Of a stretch of 64,000 bases of DNA, positions 27,147 to 36,690 are shown in pieces (the stretch's first letter is position 1; each line of letters starts with the position of its first letter). Position numbers and translations under genes: made by a program. The stretch is from Pseudomonas sp. St316 (lineage in GTDB: Bacteria > Pseudomonadota > Gammaproteobacteria > Pseudomonadales > Pseudomonadaceae). The stretch spans positions 2,604,001 to 2,668,000 of the forward strand of contig NZ_AP021901.1 of NCBI RefSeq assembly GCF_018325905.1, given 5' to 3'. The notes beneath the pieces are model-generated. The model made no database searches. It saw only the letters and a program-made list of their open reading frames with translations, and was not told the origin of the DNA.

Positions 27147-27177
27147 GCTGATCCGCCGCCACCCGCCAAAACTCCTT

Positions 27178-27475
27178 GTGGGAGCGAGCTTGCTCGCGAA
27201 AGCGGTAGGTCAGTTTGCGATGGTGTTGGATGTGCCGCCGTCATCGCGAGCAAGCTCGCTCCCACACTGGGGTCTCGGTTGGCCGCAGATTTCACATCCA
27301 CCACAAATCCCTTGTGGGAGCGAGCTTGCTCGCGATAGCGGTAGGTCAGCTTGCGATGGTGTTGGATGTGCCGCCGTCATCGCGAGCAAGCTCGCTCCCA
27401 CACTGGGTTCTCGGTTGGCCGCAGATTTCACATCCACCACAAATCCCCTGTGGGAGCAAAGCTTGCTCGCGATGG
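27178..27475. repeat. Tandem 136-bp REP units
   Basis: A unit starting GTGGGAGCGAGC recurs at 27178, 27314 and (partial) 27450, each exactly 136 bases apart. The first two are almost identical over their full length, including the non-REP spacer (GGTCTCGGTTGGCCGCAG). Each contains an inverted REP pair. It separates the dehydrogenase gene from the convergent cupin gene. The high identity points to recent duplication or gene conversion. Confidence 0.92.
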
Positions 27476-27498
27476 CGGCGGTACTGTTGCGCTGCGGA

Positions 27499-28206
27499 TT
27501 ACTTGACGACGTACACCTTGCGCACATAAACGCTGCTTCTCCAGGCACACGGTGCATTCAGCGGGACGAATACGGTATCGCCGGTGTTGACCGTCAAGTC
27601 GCTGCCATCGGCTGCCTGCAAGGTGACGCTGCCTTCGAGCAGGTGCATCAGCTCATGCAATTTGTGCGGTCGTGACTTGCGGGTGTAGGGCGTCGAGTCC
27701 CAGATACCGATGCGCAGGTTGCTCGCTTGCTCGACAAACAGATTGTGCGAGCGACATTGCGGCGGTGGGCTGAGCAGGATCTCGTCGTCAGGTGCCGCGG
27801 AAGGCGAGAGCTGGGTGTGGGCGGGGAGAGCCGTCAAACCGGGAAGGTGCGCGTCGATGCGCTGGGTATCGGCACAAAAAGCCCAGAGCGAGCCGGGTTG
27901 CGCCTCGACCTCAAGCACCGTCCCCCGACCGATCACCGCGCTTTCACCTGGCTTGAGCTGCAGCGTCTGTTCCTGGCTGCGCAGCGTCACTGCGCCGGCA
28001 TGCACCACGATCGTCTCACTGAAGGGGTATTCATCGACGCTGAACAGTCCGCTCGCCCGGACCACGCCGGCAGCCATGCCATCCTCCCCGGCATAGGCGA
28101 TGAGGCGGTCGAACGGATCCTTGGCGCCCAGCGAGCCCGCTGTGAACGGGGTTGAGGCAAGGCGGCCATCGGCGTGTGCCAACAGCACTGCAGTGGGTTC
28201 GAGCAT
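27499..28206 (-). CDS. Two-cupin-domain protein
   Basis: The 235-residue protein has two cupin folds: residues 40-120 (SETIVVHAGAVTL, LKPGESAVIGRG) and 165-235 (HKLHELMHLLEGSVTL, VNTGDTVFVP). The second keeps the His/Glu/His metal-binding pattern; the first looks degenerate. It resembles bicupins with an EutQ/ureidoglycine-aminohydrolase-like domain, whose roles vary. The ATG at 28206 has GGAG upstream. It lies 43 bases downstream of a GNAT gene on the same strand, so the two probably form an operon. Confidence 0.8.
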   Translation of the reverse strand: MLEPTAVLLAHADGRLASTPFTAGSLGAKDPFDRLIAYAGEDGMAAGVVRASGLFSVDEYPFSETIVVHAGAVTLRSQEQTLQLKPGESAVIGRGTVLEVEAQPGSLWAFCADTQRIDAHLPGLTALPAHTQLSPSAAPDDEILLSPPPQCRSHNLFVEQASNLRIGIWDSTPYTRKSRPHKLHELMHLLEGSVTLQAADGSDLTVNTGDTVFVPLNAPCAWRSSVYVRKVYVVK

Positions 28207-28249
28207 GAAGATGATTCTCCAGGGAGCGTTGAGGGGGAGTGTGGGGTTT

Positions 28250-29107
28250 TCAGCCAATGGCCTGGGTCACCGGCGCAAATTGCCGAACCGCACCGGTCGC
28301 CTGCGGGGGCGTGCCCCGGGCCATTTGGGCGACGGTGTCGACCTGCTTGAGCCCGGCCTCTTCCAGCCAAGGGGCCAGGCCACTGTTTGAAGGAATGTCG
28401 ATGCGAACGAATGCGTCCGGCACGTGGGCCAGCAGCACGGCGATCAAGTGCTGGGCCTGTTCCAGGTTCTGGGCGATGACCGGGCCAATGCAGCGGCCAC
28501 GGCCGAAGGGGCGCAGCAGGGCGAAGGCGCACAAGTGACCGCCGCGCTCGATACCCACTGAATGTTCAACGACCTCGAACAGGTCATTGAGCACAACGCT
28601 CCGCTCCAGCCCGCTCCCGGCATTGGCCAGTTTGATCAGCTCGGCGTGATCGGCTTCGCCCAGCTCGCGGCAGCGCTCGCCGGCGGCCAGTTCCAGTGGG
28701 GCCGGCACCCGCGCTTGCCCTTGGTGCTGCTGGATATGCCCAAAATCAACGAACCCCTGGCTGGCATACAGCGGGGCACCGGCCAGCGTCGCATTGAGGA
28801 TGGCGGTTCGCGAGCCGCACGCTTCGATCGCCAGTTCCATCAGTTTGCGACCGATTCCCTGGCCCTGATACTCATCGTCGACAATCACCAGGCCAATGGT
28901 GGCGTAGTTCCCCTGGGCGCAGGTGAACGCCGTTCCAATCAAACGGCCCTGGTCTTCCACCACAAAACCCTGGGCGACGCGCTGCAACATCGCCCAGTCT
29001 TCCAGGCGATGGGGCCATTTCAACTGCACGGACAAGGCATGGGCCGCAGGCACGTCGGCGGCGGTCATGGCGCGATAGAAGTAAGTGGGGCGTTGCGAAA
29101 TGGACAT
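28250..29107 (-). CDS. GNAT N-acetyltransferase with second C-terminal domain
   Basis: The N-terminal half is a GNAT domain with the acetyl-CoA loop GQGIGRKLM near residues 82-90. The C-terminal half (about 150-285) resembles the Acetyltransf_18/YitH-type extension found in similar 280-290-residue acetyltransferases. It transfers an acetyl group from acetyl-CoA to an unknown amine. It is co-directional with the cupin gene. Together with the M20 deacylase nearby, acylation and deacylation of an amino compound is a possible theme, but that is inference. Confidence 0.83.
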   Translation of the reverse strand: MSISQRPTYFYRAMTAADVPAAHALSVQLKWPHRLEDWAMLQRVAQGFVVEDQGRLIGTAFTCAQGNYATIGLVIVDDEYQGQGIGRKLMELAIEACGSRTAILNATLAGAPLYASQGFVDFGHIQQHQGQARVPAPLELAAGERCRELGEADHAELIKLANAGSGLERSVVLNDLFEVVEHSVGIERGGHLCAFALLRPFGRGRCIGPVIAQNLEQAQHLIAVLLAHVPDAFVRIDIPSNSGLAPWLEEAGLKQVDTVAQMARGTPPQATGAVRQFAPVTQAIG

Positions 29108-29367
29108 GGCTGATCACCATTGAAAGGGGCTCTTGATCGGACGATTTTATCCGCTGACAGCGTGTGTATCTCACCTGCAACGAGGCCTGGCAAGGGGTGC
29201 CAATTGATTCGGTATGTTCCTTCAGCTACGGCTTTTACGACCACATTTCTTGCTCAAATCAGCTGCCCGGCCAGCAGTAAATACCGGGCCGGATCTCAGG
29301 CTTGGGCCGACGCGAAAGCGTGATAGATAAACATGCAGGTGCTGCAAGAGTGACCTTTTAGTGGCTG

Positions 29368-30456
29368 TCAGCTTTTTTTGAAAGCAGACAGCAGGTCCGT
29401 CAGTCCGGGCATGGTCGGTCCGGATTCATTAGAGATAAGTCCTGTCTCCGAGCGGCTGAACAGCGACTGGAGGATTATTTTTCTCGATTCCTCGTCTACT
29501 TGCGTGTCTTTGCTCAATGTCAGATACAAGTGAGTAAGCTGCTCTCGTTCTTCTGCATCACGTTGAAGGTGGAATGCGCTGAAGATCAGCTTTGAGAGTG
29601 TTTTGACGGTAAAGGCCAACGTTGAGATAAGGGTTATGAAAATGAGCGCGCCCTCGATCTGATTGAGGGCAATCGGTGTGCGGTCACCACTCAGCCATAG
29701 ATTGAAGGATGTCCATAGGCCGATGACGGAGAAAAACAAGGTAACGCTGAGTACGCCTGTCCAGATATAACCACGTGTCTGGTGTTCACTGGCTTTTTTT
29801 GCCCAATAGGTCGCGGGACCTTCCAGCCGAAGCTTCTCTTTATAAGTTGACTCTAGCGTCTCAAGGCGCGTTGCCCAGGCCTCCTCTTCCTGCTTTTGCC
29901 ATTGGGCAAATTGGTTCATTTCTTTTCTTGCTGTTTTTACGAGCCTGTATTTGATCTTGAAGAAATTTGAGTGAATCCCACGTAACACCGCCGCTTCTGA
30001 AGTGGAGCGCTGTGCGAAAGAGTTTTGCAGGGGAAGTTTGAATTCATACGCGGCCAGGTATCCGCTGAAGTCGTTAAATGAGCTTGGATTATCACTCTTG
30101 CCTAGAAAAATTGCATCGTAGAAACCTCCGGCAATGGCCGGTTCGTTCGAATAAATTTCCAGCCATTTGATCGTGGCGGGTGAGTTGCTATAAATCCAGA
30201 CGTTCGAAAGTTCCTCTTCTGGCGCTTCTTCGTCGAGAAAGTATTGCTCTTCCAGGGCGATGTGATATTCAAAGATCTCCACGCAGGCCGCTATATTCGC
30301 CAGGGCCTGATGAATATTCGATGTGTCGTGTTTTTTGAGGCTTTCGAGTTTTGGCTTCCAAAAGCTCACTTCATTCTGCATGAAGTCATTTCTGTCGGTG
30401 AGATTTTCAAAGTCGAAAATTTCACCGCTTAATGCCTTGAGTTCGGCTTTTGTCAT
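29368..30456 (-). CDS. Membrane protein of unknown function (DUF6161-like) in an AT-rich two-gene cassette
   Basis: The 362-residue protein has a long soluble N-terminal region, a charged helical and probably coiled-coil stretch at about 185-215, and two membrane segments (230-255 and 268-290). A cytoplasmic C-terminal domain follows (HLQRDAEEREQLTHLYLTLS, then LQSLFSRSETGLI). That C-terminal block recalls DUF6161 proteins, but this is memory and not a search result. The start overlaps the end of the upstream gene by four bases (TCAT on the plus strand). Base composition is clearly AT-richer than the flanking genes, a sign of horizontal transfer. Confidence 0.75.
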   Translation of the reverse strand: MTKAELKALSGEIFDFENLTDRNDFMQNEVSFWKPKLESLKKHDTSNIHQALANIAACVEIFEYHIALEEQYFLDEEAPEEELSNVWIYSNSPATIKWLEIYSNEPAIAGGFYDAIFLGKSDNPSSFNDFSGYLAAYEFKLPLQNSFAQRSTSEAAVLRGIHSNFFKIKYRLVKTARKEMNQFAQWQKQEEEAWATRLETLESTYKEKLRLEGPATYWAKKASEHQTRGYIWTGVLSVTLFFSVIGLWTSFNLWLSGDRTPIALNQIEGALIFITLISTLAFTVKTLSKLIFSAFHLQRDAEEREQLTHLYLTLSKDTQVDEESRKIILQSLFSRSETGLISNESGPTMPGLTDLLSAFKKS

Positions 30457-31559
30457 TTTTTGTCTAATAAGGTAGCGTTGAATGAATGAACGTGCAGGTC
30501 ATCTGGGTCAATAGAACCTAAGCACAGGAGAATCAATGAAAGGTAGAAATAGCCAAACAAAAAAATCCAGGTGGCGGCGACGATGCTTTTACTGTCTGAA
30601 AATATACTACCAACCCTGGATGCTACATTTCCGTGCGCGTTATTGTTTCTGGTGGCGTAGAGAAGGAAAAACACGAGAAATTCTAGTCTCTGGGTTTCTG
30701 AATAGAGGGCTGGGGCTTTTACGGTGGGCTTGCCGAGGTCATCGAATTGGTCGATGGCAGGTATCTTGATGAGTATTGTTTTTATTTCTTTTCCAAGCGC
30801 ATGGGTGATTTTTCGAGATTTTTCGCTTTCGACTATTCCGAAGTTTATATCCGTCTTGTCCGGATTTTCGGTAATCGTGCATAGGGCGGAAAAGGCCTCG
30901 CCGTAGGTCCAGTAGAAATGATTGAACATTGCTTTGAACTTGGTTTTAAACGATTTGTATGATGATGGAATATGAATTTTTCTGATGGTGTCTGCTTTTT
31001 TTCCGGTTACGTTTGCTTTTTTTATGACGAACTCATTGTGTTTTTCGATAGCCATACCCTTCAGGATGTAAGACGCGACGAAATGCAGTGTCTTGTCAGG
31101 TAGGCGGTGGGCGAAATCCAATATTATTTCTTGAGGGGTGCTGAAATCAGGATCCTGCGAGGAGTCAGTCGGCAATGTGATTTGGGACTGCATGATCTTG
31201 TTGATTTCAATCAGAGATTGTTCAATGGCTTTCGAGTCTCCCAAGCTTTCCGCATTGGTAGGTGACTTCATATAGAGATCGTTGTAGCAACTGTTGGTAG
31301 CCGTCCACAGATAGGTAAATGCCATGTCTGGTCTTCGCGGCAGGCAGGAATAACTGTCAACCAACGCAGTGGCCGCTACATAGGGGATTTTATTTGGGGC
31401 AAGCGCCCAGCCAACTGGATTCAGGTATTTGAATGGAGTGAACCAGGCGAGTGCAGGGTGATCGGCGGGTAGCAGTTTTTCCTCATGAGCTTCGGCGGTG
31501 TAGGCAGTCACAAGCTTATGAAGCTTATCCAGTCGTTGTGTCCTTACGTTCTGCTTCAT
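30453..31559 (-). CDS. HEPN-motif membrane-anchored protein of unknown function
   Basis: The 368-residue protein ends with a helical region containing R304-N-N-N-A-H309-G. This matches the R-[N/D/H]-x3-H motif of HEPN domains, many of which are toxin or defence RNases. A single membrane segment follows at 325-349, with a short tail. The rest is helical, without a recognised domain. It is the first gene of an AT-rich two-gene operon with the DUF6161-like membrane protein. The HEPN assignment rests on this one motif and its helical context. An RNase role would be inference. Confidence 0.7.
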   Translation of the reverse strand: MKQNVRTQRLDKLHKLVTAYTAEAHEEKLLPADHPALAWFTPFKYLNPVGWALAPNKIPYVAATALVDSYSCLPRRPDMAFTYLWTATNSCYNDLYMKSPTNAESLGDSKAIEQSLIEINKIMQSQITLPTDSSQDPDFSTPQEIILDFAHRLPDKTLHFVASYILKGMAIEKHNEFVIKKANVTGKKADTIRKIHIPSSYKSFKTKFKAMFNHFYWTYGEAFSALCTITENPDKTDINFGIVESEKSRKITHALGKEIKTILIKIPAIDQFDDLGKPTVKAPALYSETQRLEFLVFFLLYATRNNNAHGNVASRVGSIFSDSKSIVAATWIFLFGYFYLSLILLCLGSIDPDDLHVHSFNATLLDKK

Positions 31560-31690
31560 GCATGCTGGTCCTTCAGATAGTTGAAGGCCAAATGCTATCA
31601 CCTGGTAAGCGTCATGGCTGCTGTTTTATAAAAAGCCAACAGCACGACACCACATGATGAGGTGTGATGGGGAACATGCTATTCGAGCGA

Positions 31691-32617
31691 TCAATAACTG
31701 CGCTCACGATCAACCAGGCCCAGCATCGATTCACCCCGTTGATGCCGGCGGATGTTCTCCAGCAACACGCCAAATGCGCTCTCGGGTTGGGTCATCGCCG
31801 CGATGTGCGGTGTCAGCAGGATCTGCGGATGTTGCCAGAACGGATGCTCCGGTGGCGCCGGTTCCTGCTCCAGCACGTCCAGCACCGCAGCGCTGAGCTG
31901 GCCGTCGGCAAGGGCTTCCAGCAGGTCCGCTTCCACCAAGTGCCCACCCCGGCCCATGTTGACCAACGCCGCGCCCTTGGGCAGGTGTTGGAACAGCTGG
32001 CGGTTGAGGATACCTCGGGTCTGCTCGGTCAACGGCAGGACGCACAGGACAATGTCGCACTGGCCGAGGAAGGCCGGCAGTTGTTCGGTGCCGGCAAAAC
32101 ACTCCACCCCATCGATGCGGTGCTCGCTGCGGGCCCAGCCCGACAAGGCAAAGCCAAAGGTCTTCAAGGTGGCGAGTATCTGCTGTGCCTGCAAGCCCAG
32201 GCCCATGACGCCCACCCGGCGTTGCCTGGCGGGCACCAGTCGGTGCGCTTGCCAGCACCGTTCTGCCTGTTGCTGGCGATAGCGCAACATGTCCCGGTGC
32301 AGGCTGAGCACGGCGAAACTGGCGTACTCGCACATGCCCTGGCTGATGCCCGGGTCGAGCAAACGCACCACCGGCAGCGTTGTCGGCAAACGACCGAGGT
32401 CGAGTTGATCCACGCCGGCCGACAAGGCGAACAGCACCTGCAAATTCGGCAACAGCGTTTCGAGGTCGTCCGGGGCCTGCCAGGCCGCCAGGTACTGGAT
32501 ATCCCGCGGGTCGCCGATGTCTGGCCAGGCACGCCATTCAATGTCCGGCGCGTGTTCGGCGAACAGGCGCCGCCAGTGTTCGCCGCGTACCGGGTCAGCT
32601 TTATAGAGCAGGGCCAT
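31691..32617 (-). CDS. D-2-hydroxyacid dehydrogenase, GhrA-like
   Basis: The 308-residue protein has an NAD-binding motif (VGVMGLGLQAQQIL) and the catalytic Arg (NMGRGGHLVE), Glu (DVLEQEPAPPEHP) and His (LLTPHIAAMT) of D-2-hydroxyacid dehydrogenases. The short N-terminal domain and PEHPFW motif match the glyoxylate/hydroxypyruvate reductase A group. It reduces glyoxylate or hydroxypyruvate with NADPH. It is a single gene, divergent from gabT. Confidence 0.9.
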   Translation of the reverse strand: MALLYKADPVRGEHWRRLFAEHAPDIEWRAWPDIGDPRDIQYLAAWQAPDDLETLLPNLQVLFALSAGVDQLDLGRLPTTLPVVRLLDPGISQGMCEYASFAVLSLHRDMLRYRQQQAERCWQAHRLVPARQRRVGVMGLGLQAQQILATLKTFGFALSGWARSEHRIDGVECFAGTEQLPAFLGQCDIVLCVLPLTEQTRGILNRQLFQHLPKGAALVNMGRGGHLVEADLLEALADGQLSAAVLDVLEQEPAPPEHPFWQHPQILLTPHIAAMTQPESAFGVLLENIRRHQRGESMLGLVDRERSY

Positions 32618-32905
32618 GGGTCACTTCTCGCCTGAAATCAAGGAGCCCCTAGCATGCCTCAACGCCAGAGCAGGATCTGTCGAAAGGGCCGGCATAGAAG
32701 CATTACGCTGCGTTGCAAGGTGCCTCCTGCGGCAGATTCCATGGGGCTGGAATGCCTCTGGAGGATTCTGCTGTTTGCCGGGGTGTAAACAGTCGATCCG
32801 AATTTCTCAACGACCAAGTTCGGCTTAGACAATCGCGTCGAACGCTTAACCTGTGAACACACCGCAGCCGCTTCCTGGGTGCGAGGCTCACGATGGGAAA
32901 TGCCA

Positions 32906-34198
32906 ATGAACAGTAAAGTCGAAGAAACCCCAAGTTTGCTCCGTCAGCGTGATCAATTCGTGCCACGTGGCCTGGTCACCGCGCACCCGCTGGTGATCGA
33001 TCGGGCCCAGGGCTCTGAGTTATGGGACGTGGACGGCAAGCGCTACCTGGACTTCGTCGGCGGCATCGGTGTGTTGAACATCGGCCACAATCACCCCAAG
33101 GTCGTTGCGGCCGTGCAGGCCCAGTTGCAGAAGATCTCTCATGCCTGCTTCCAGGTCGTGGCCTACAAACCCTATCTGGACCTGGCCCGTCGCTTGTGCG
33201 AAATGATCGGCGGCCAGCAGGCCTATAAAGCGGCATTTTTCACCTCGGGTGCCGAAGCGGTGGAAAACGCCGTGAAGATCGCCCGGGCCCACACCAATCG
33301 CTCGGCCGTGATTGCCTTTCGCGGCGGCTTTCATGGCCGGACCTTGCTCGGCACCACGCTGACGGGCATGAGCCAGCCGTATAAGCAGAACTTCGGTCCG
33401 TTCGCCCCGGAGGTCTTCCACACGCCGTATCCGAATGCTTATCGCGGCGTCACCAGCGCGATGGCGCTCCAGGCACTGGACGAGCTGCTGGCCACCCAAG
33501 TGGCACCTGAGCGGGTCGCTGCCATCATCATCGAGCCGGTGCAGGGCGATGGCGGTTTCCTGTCGGCCCCCGCCGAGTTTTTGCAGGGCCTGCGTGCATT
33601 GACGCAAAAGCATGGCATTGTGTTGATTCTCGATGAAATCCAGACCGGTTTCGGTCGTACCGGTAAATGGTTCGGTTTCCAGCACGCCGGCATCCAGCCG
33701 GACCTGGTCACGGTCGCCAAGAGCCTGGCCGGTGGCTTGCCGCTGTCGGGCGTGGTCGGCAAGGCCGAGATCATGGACGCACCGCTGCCCGGTGGCCTGG
33801 GCGGCACCTACGGTGGTAATGCGCTGTCGTGTGCGGCGGCGCTGGCGGTGATCGAGGCCTACGAGCAAGAACAGCTGCTGGCCCGTGGTGAAGTCCTGGG
33901 TGAGCGCTTGCGCAAGGGCCTGCTGCATCTGCAAACCCGTTACCCGCAGATCGGCGACGTGCGCGGCAGCGGTTTCATGCTGGCGATCGAACTGATCAAG
34001 CATGACGAGGCACGCACCCCGGACGCCGACCTGAACCAACGCCTGATCGACGAAGCCCGGGCCGGTGGTTTGCTGGTGATCAAGTGCGGGGTCTACCGCA
34101 ACGTCTTGCGCTTCCTGGCGCCGCTGGTGACCAGCGAAGCGCAGATCGACGAAGCGTTGCAGATTCTCGACGGCGCCTTGGCACGCGTTCTGGGCTGA
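32906..34198 (+). CDS. gabT: 4-aminobutyrate aminotransferase
   Basis: The 430-residue class III aminotransferase has the PLP-binding Lys in LVTVAKSLAGGLPLSGVVG, the LILDEIQTGFGRTGKWF block and FFTSGAEAVENAVKIAR. All are typical of GABA transaminases. It transfers the amino group of GABA to 2-oxoglutarate, yielding succinate semialdehyde. The SSADH-type enzyme encoded at 24515-25972 could oxidise that product, although gabD is not adjacent. The ATG at 32906 has GGGA upstream. An alternative is 5-aminovalerate or another omega-amino acid as substrate. Confidence 0.85.
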   Translation: MNSKVEETPSLLRQRDQFVPRGLVTAHPLVIDRAQGSELWDVDGKRYLDFVGGIGVLNIGHNHPKVVAAVQAQLQKISHACFQVVAYKPYLDLARRLCEMIGGQQAYKAAFFTSGAEAVENAVKIARAHTNRSAVIAFRGGFHGRTLLGTTLTGMSQPYKQNFGPFAPEVFHTPYPNAYRGVTSAMALQALDELLATQVAPERVAAIIIEPVQGDGGFLSAPAEFLQGLRALTQKHGIVLILDEIQTGFGRTGKWFGFQHAGIQPDLVTVAKSLAGGLPLSGVVGKAEIMDAPLPGGLGGTYGGNALSCAAALAVIEAYEQEQLLARGEVLGERLRKGLLHLQTRYPQIGDVRGSGFMLAIELIKHDEARTPDADLNQRLIDEARAGGLLVIKCGVYRNVLRFLAPLVTSEAQIDEALQILDGALARVLG

Positions 34199-34285
34199 TG
34201 CCCGCGTTCATGACGTTTGCCGGGGCAAGCGTCAGTGGTGGTTAATGGAGCGTTGATCGATGGGACATCATCGGAGGCTTTACAG

Positions 34286-34942
34286 ATGAGGCTGACTGAA
34301 TATCGGGCGTTGTTGATCGACTGCGATGAGGTCCTGGTGGATCGGGACTCCGGCGTCTGGACGGCGTTGCAACCGTTGCTGGAAAACCATGGCGAGCCGT
34401 TGGACAAAGCACAGGTGCTCGCCGATTTTGACGAAGTGCTACAAGCCTTGTACCCGCGTTTCGGTGAATTGGGCTTCAGCGGCTTGCTCTGTTTCGCCCA
34501 CCGTCAATTGGCCGAGCGCTGGAAGCTCAAGGTCAGTTGGGAGGAGGGCATGAGCTTCGCCCGTTCGGCGGCCGGTTGGACGCTGTTCGAGGATGCGCCG
34601 GGTGCGATGCTTTACCTGCGCAAGTTCTACCGCCTGTTGGTGCTCGGTGACCGTGATGCCGAGGATCGGGGGGTGTTGTGCGAGCGTTTGGGCATCGAGC
34701 CGGAGGATTTCATTTCGCTGGCGAGCGACCCGTTGCAGGACCGTGAGTGGCTGGCGGCCAACAAGCTTGAGGCCGAGGCTATTCTTCAGATAACCCGTCC
34801 CGGCACCCGCCCACGGCCGGTTGGGGCTGTCTGCCTGATCTGCCGTAACGCTGATAGGTCTGCCGCGCCGTGCGCGGCGGACTACTGCATCAACAGCATG
34901 GCTGATCTGGTGGCTCAGCATCAGCTGTCCTTACGACGCTGA
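34286..34942 (+). CDS. HAD-like hydrolase with altered motif I
   Basis: The 218-residue protein has the HAD layout, but motif I reads IDCDEVLVD where DLDGTLVD is usual: the Gly-Thr is Glu-Val. Helical cap residues follow, and a LLVLGDRDAEDRG segment replaces the usual Ser/Thr motif II. LASDPLQDREW resembles motif IV. Catalysis may be altered or lost. A GGAGG lies ten bases before the ATG. It sits between gabT and an Lrp-type regulator in the same direction. Confidence 0.7.
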   Translation: MRLTEYRALLIDCDEVLVDRDSGVWTALQPLLENHGEPLDKAQVLADFDEVLQALYPRFGELGFSGLLCFAHRQLAERWKLKVSWEEGMSFARSAAGWTLFEDAPGAMLYLRKFYRLLVLGDRDAEDRGVLCERLGIEPEDFISLASDPLQDREWLAANKLEAEAILQITRPGTRPRPVGAVCLICRNADRSAAPCAADYCINSMADLVAQHQLSLRR

Positions 34943-34987
34943 TTTTGTTAGAAGATTGTCTTACAAATGGCCGGCAAGAGGTATGCG

Positions 34988-35476
34988 ATGGAAGGTTTAG
35001 CGAAACTGGACCGGATCGACATCAGCATTTTGGTAGAGCTTCAAAAAGATGGCCGCATGACCAACGTCAGCCTGGCCGATGCCGTGGGCTTGTCCGCCAG
35101 CCCGTGCCTGCAACGGGTCAAGCGACTGGAATCATTGGGGTACATCTCCAGCTACAAGGCCCATCTGAACCTGGCCAAGATTACCGATTCGGTGACGGTC
35201 TTCACCGAAGTCACCTTGAGCGACCACAAGCGTGAGGACTTCGCCAAGTTCGAATCCAACATCCGCCTGGTGGATGAAGTGCTCGAATGCCACCTGATCA
35301 GCGGCGGCTACGACTACCTGGTGCGCTTCATGACCCGCAGCATCCAGGACTATCAGGACGTGATGGAAAGCCTGTTGGACAAGAACATCGGCATCTCCAA
35401 GTACTTCAGCTACATCGTCATCAAGTCACCGGTGCGCAAGGACGAGATTCCGTTGCGCAAGTTGTTGCGACACTGA
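34988..35476 (+). CDS. Lrp/AsnC-family regulator
   Basis: The 162-residue protein has the Lrp helix-turn-helix (LDRIDISILVELQKDGRM, then LADAVGLSASPCLQRVKRLE) and a RAM/AsnC ligand-binding domain (ECHLISGGYDYLVRF). It probably senses an amino acid and may control the local gabT/HAD genes or the catabolic operon. I chose the ATG at 34988, with AGAGG upstream, over an in-frame ATG 21 bases earlier. Confidence 0.9.
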   Translation: MEGLAKLDRIDISILVELQKDGRMTNVSLADAVGLSASPCLQRVKRLESLGYISSYKAHLNLAKITDSVTVFTEVTLSDHKREDFAKFESNIRLVDEVLECHLISGGYDYLVRFMTRSIQDYQDVMESLLDKNIGISKYFSYIVIKSPVRKDEIPLRKLLRH

Positions 35477-35499
35477 ATCCAAAACCACCGAGAACAACT

Positions 35500-35719
35500 G
35501 TGGGAGCGGGTTTGCTCGCGAAGGCGTCGACAGATCCAGCATTGAGACAAGCTGACCACCGCCATCGCGAGCAAGCTCGCTCCCACAATGGATCCCTGGT
35601 GTACGCAGCCCCTGGGTCCACCCCCACCCCCTGTGGGAGCGAGCTTGCTCGCGAAGGCGGAGTATCAGCGACATCAATGCTGGCTGACACTCCGCTATCG
35701 CGAGCAGGCTCGCTCCCAC
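35500..35719. repeat. Two inverted REP pairs
   Basis: Four REP arms alternate in orientation (GTGGGAGCGGGTTTGCTCGC, its partner near 35566-35585, GTGGGAGCGAGCTTGCTCGC near 35634 and its partner near 35700-35719). They fill the gap between the Lrp gene and the convergent hydrolase gene. Confidence 0.9.
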
Positions 35720-35736
35720 TGGGGCAGGGGCTTGCT

Positions 35737-36690
35737 TTATTCCTGGAGGAACTTCAGCAGATCCTGGTTCAGCCGATCCTTGTGCGTCTCGGTCAAGCCG
35801 TGCGGTGCGCCAGGGTAGACGATCAGCCGAGCACCCTTGATCAGCGCCGCCGAGGCCCGGCCTGAAGCGTCGATAGGCACGATCTGATCGTCATCGCCAT
35901 GGATCACCAGCGTCGGCACGTCGAATTTCTTCAAGTCGCCGCGGAAGTCGGTAGCCGAGAATGCCGCGATCGAGTCATAGGTATTCTTGCTGCCACCCTG
36001 CATGCCCTGCGCCCAGAACGACTGGATCAGCCCTTGGGATGGCTTGGCGCCCTTGCGGTTGTAGCCGTAGAACGGGCCCGAGGCAATATCCAGGTACAGC
36101 TGTGAACGGTTCTCCAGGGAGGCCTTGCGCAAGCCATCGAACACTTCGATAGGCAAGCCACCGGGGTTGGTGTCGGTCTTGAGCATCAATGGCGGAACAG
36201 AGGACACCAGTACGGCTTTCTTCACTCGAGCGGTGCCGTGACGGCCGATATAACGCGCCACTTCACCGCCCCCTGTCGAGAAGCCCACCAGGGTGACATT
36301 CTTCAGGTCCAGCGTTTCAATCACCGCGGCCAGGTCGTCGGCGTAGTGATCCATGTCGTTGCCTTCCCAAGGCTGGCTGGAGCGACCGTGACCGCGACGA
36401 TCGTGAGCCACCACGCGATAACCCTTCGAGGCGAGGAACATCATCTGGCCTTCCCAGCTGTCGGAGTCCAGCGGCCAGCCGTGGCTGAAGGTCACGACCT
36501 GACCATCGCGCGGGCCCCAGTCCTTGTAATACAGCTGGACGCCATCCTTGGTGGTGATGTAACTGGCGGACTGGACCACGCTGCCGACAGCAGACGCGCT
36601 GGCAGCGGCCTGGAGAGGCGACGCGGCTTCGGCGTTGAGGGTGGCCAATGCCAGGGTCGCGGCAGCTAGGGTGCGGTTGAATGTGTTCAT
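35737..36690 (-). CDS. Secreted alpha/beta hydrolase, non-haem chloroperoxidase-like
   Basis: The 317-residue protein starts with a Sec-type signal peptide (ending about NAEAAS). It has an alpha/beta-hydrolase core: [15 protein letters not shown], nucleophile Ser in GFSTGGGEV, acid Asp in HGDDDQIVP, and His in GAPHGLTE. The sequence matches the cofactor-free haloperoxidase/arylesterase group, which hydrolyse esters and can form peracids. I chose the ATG at 36690; a longer frame adds MERET before it, without benefit. Confidence 0.88.
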   Translation of the reverse strand: MNTFNRTLAAATLALATLNAEAASPLQAAASASAVGSVVQSASYITTKDGVQLYYKDWGPRDGQVVTFSHGWPLDSDSWEGQMMFLASKGYRVVAHDRRGHGRSSQPWEGNDMDHYADDLAAVIETLDLKNVTLVGFSTGGGEVARYIGRHGTARVKKAVLVSSVPPLMLKTDTNPGGLPIEVFDGLRKASLENRSQLYLDIASGPFYGYNRKGAKPSQGLIQSFWAQGMQGGSKNTYDSIAAFSATDFRGDLKKFDVPTLVIHGDDDQIVPIDASGRASAALIKGARLIVYPGAPHGLTETHKDRLNQDLLKFLQE

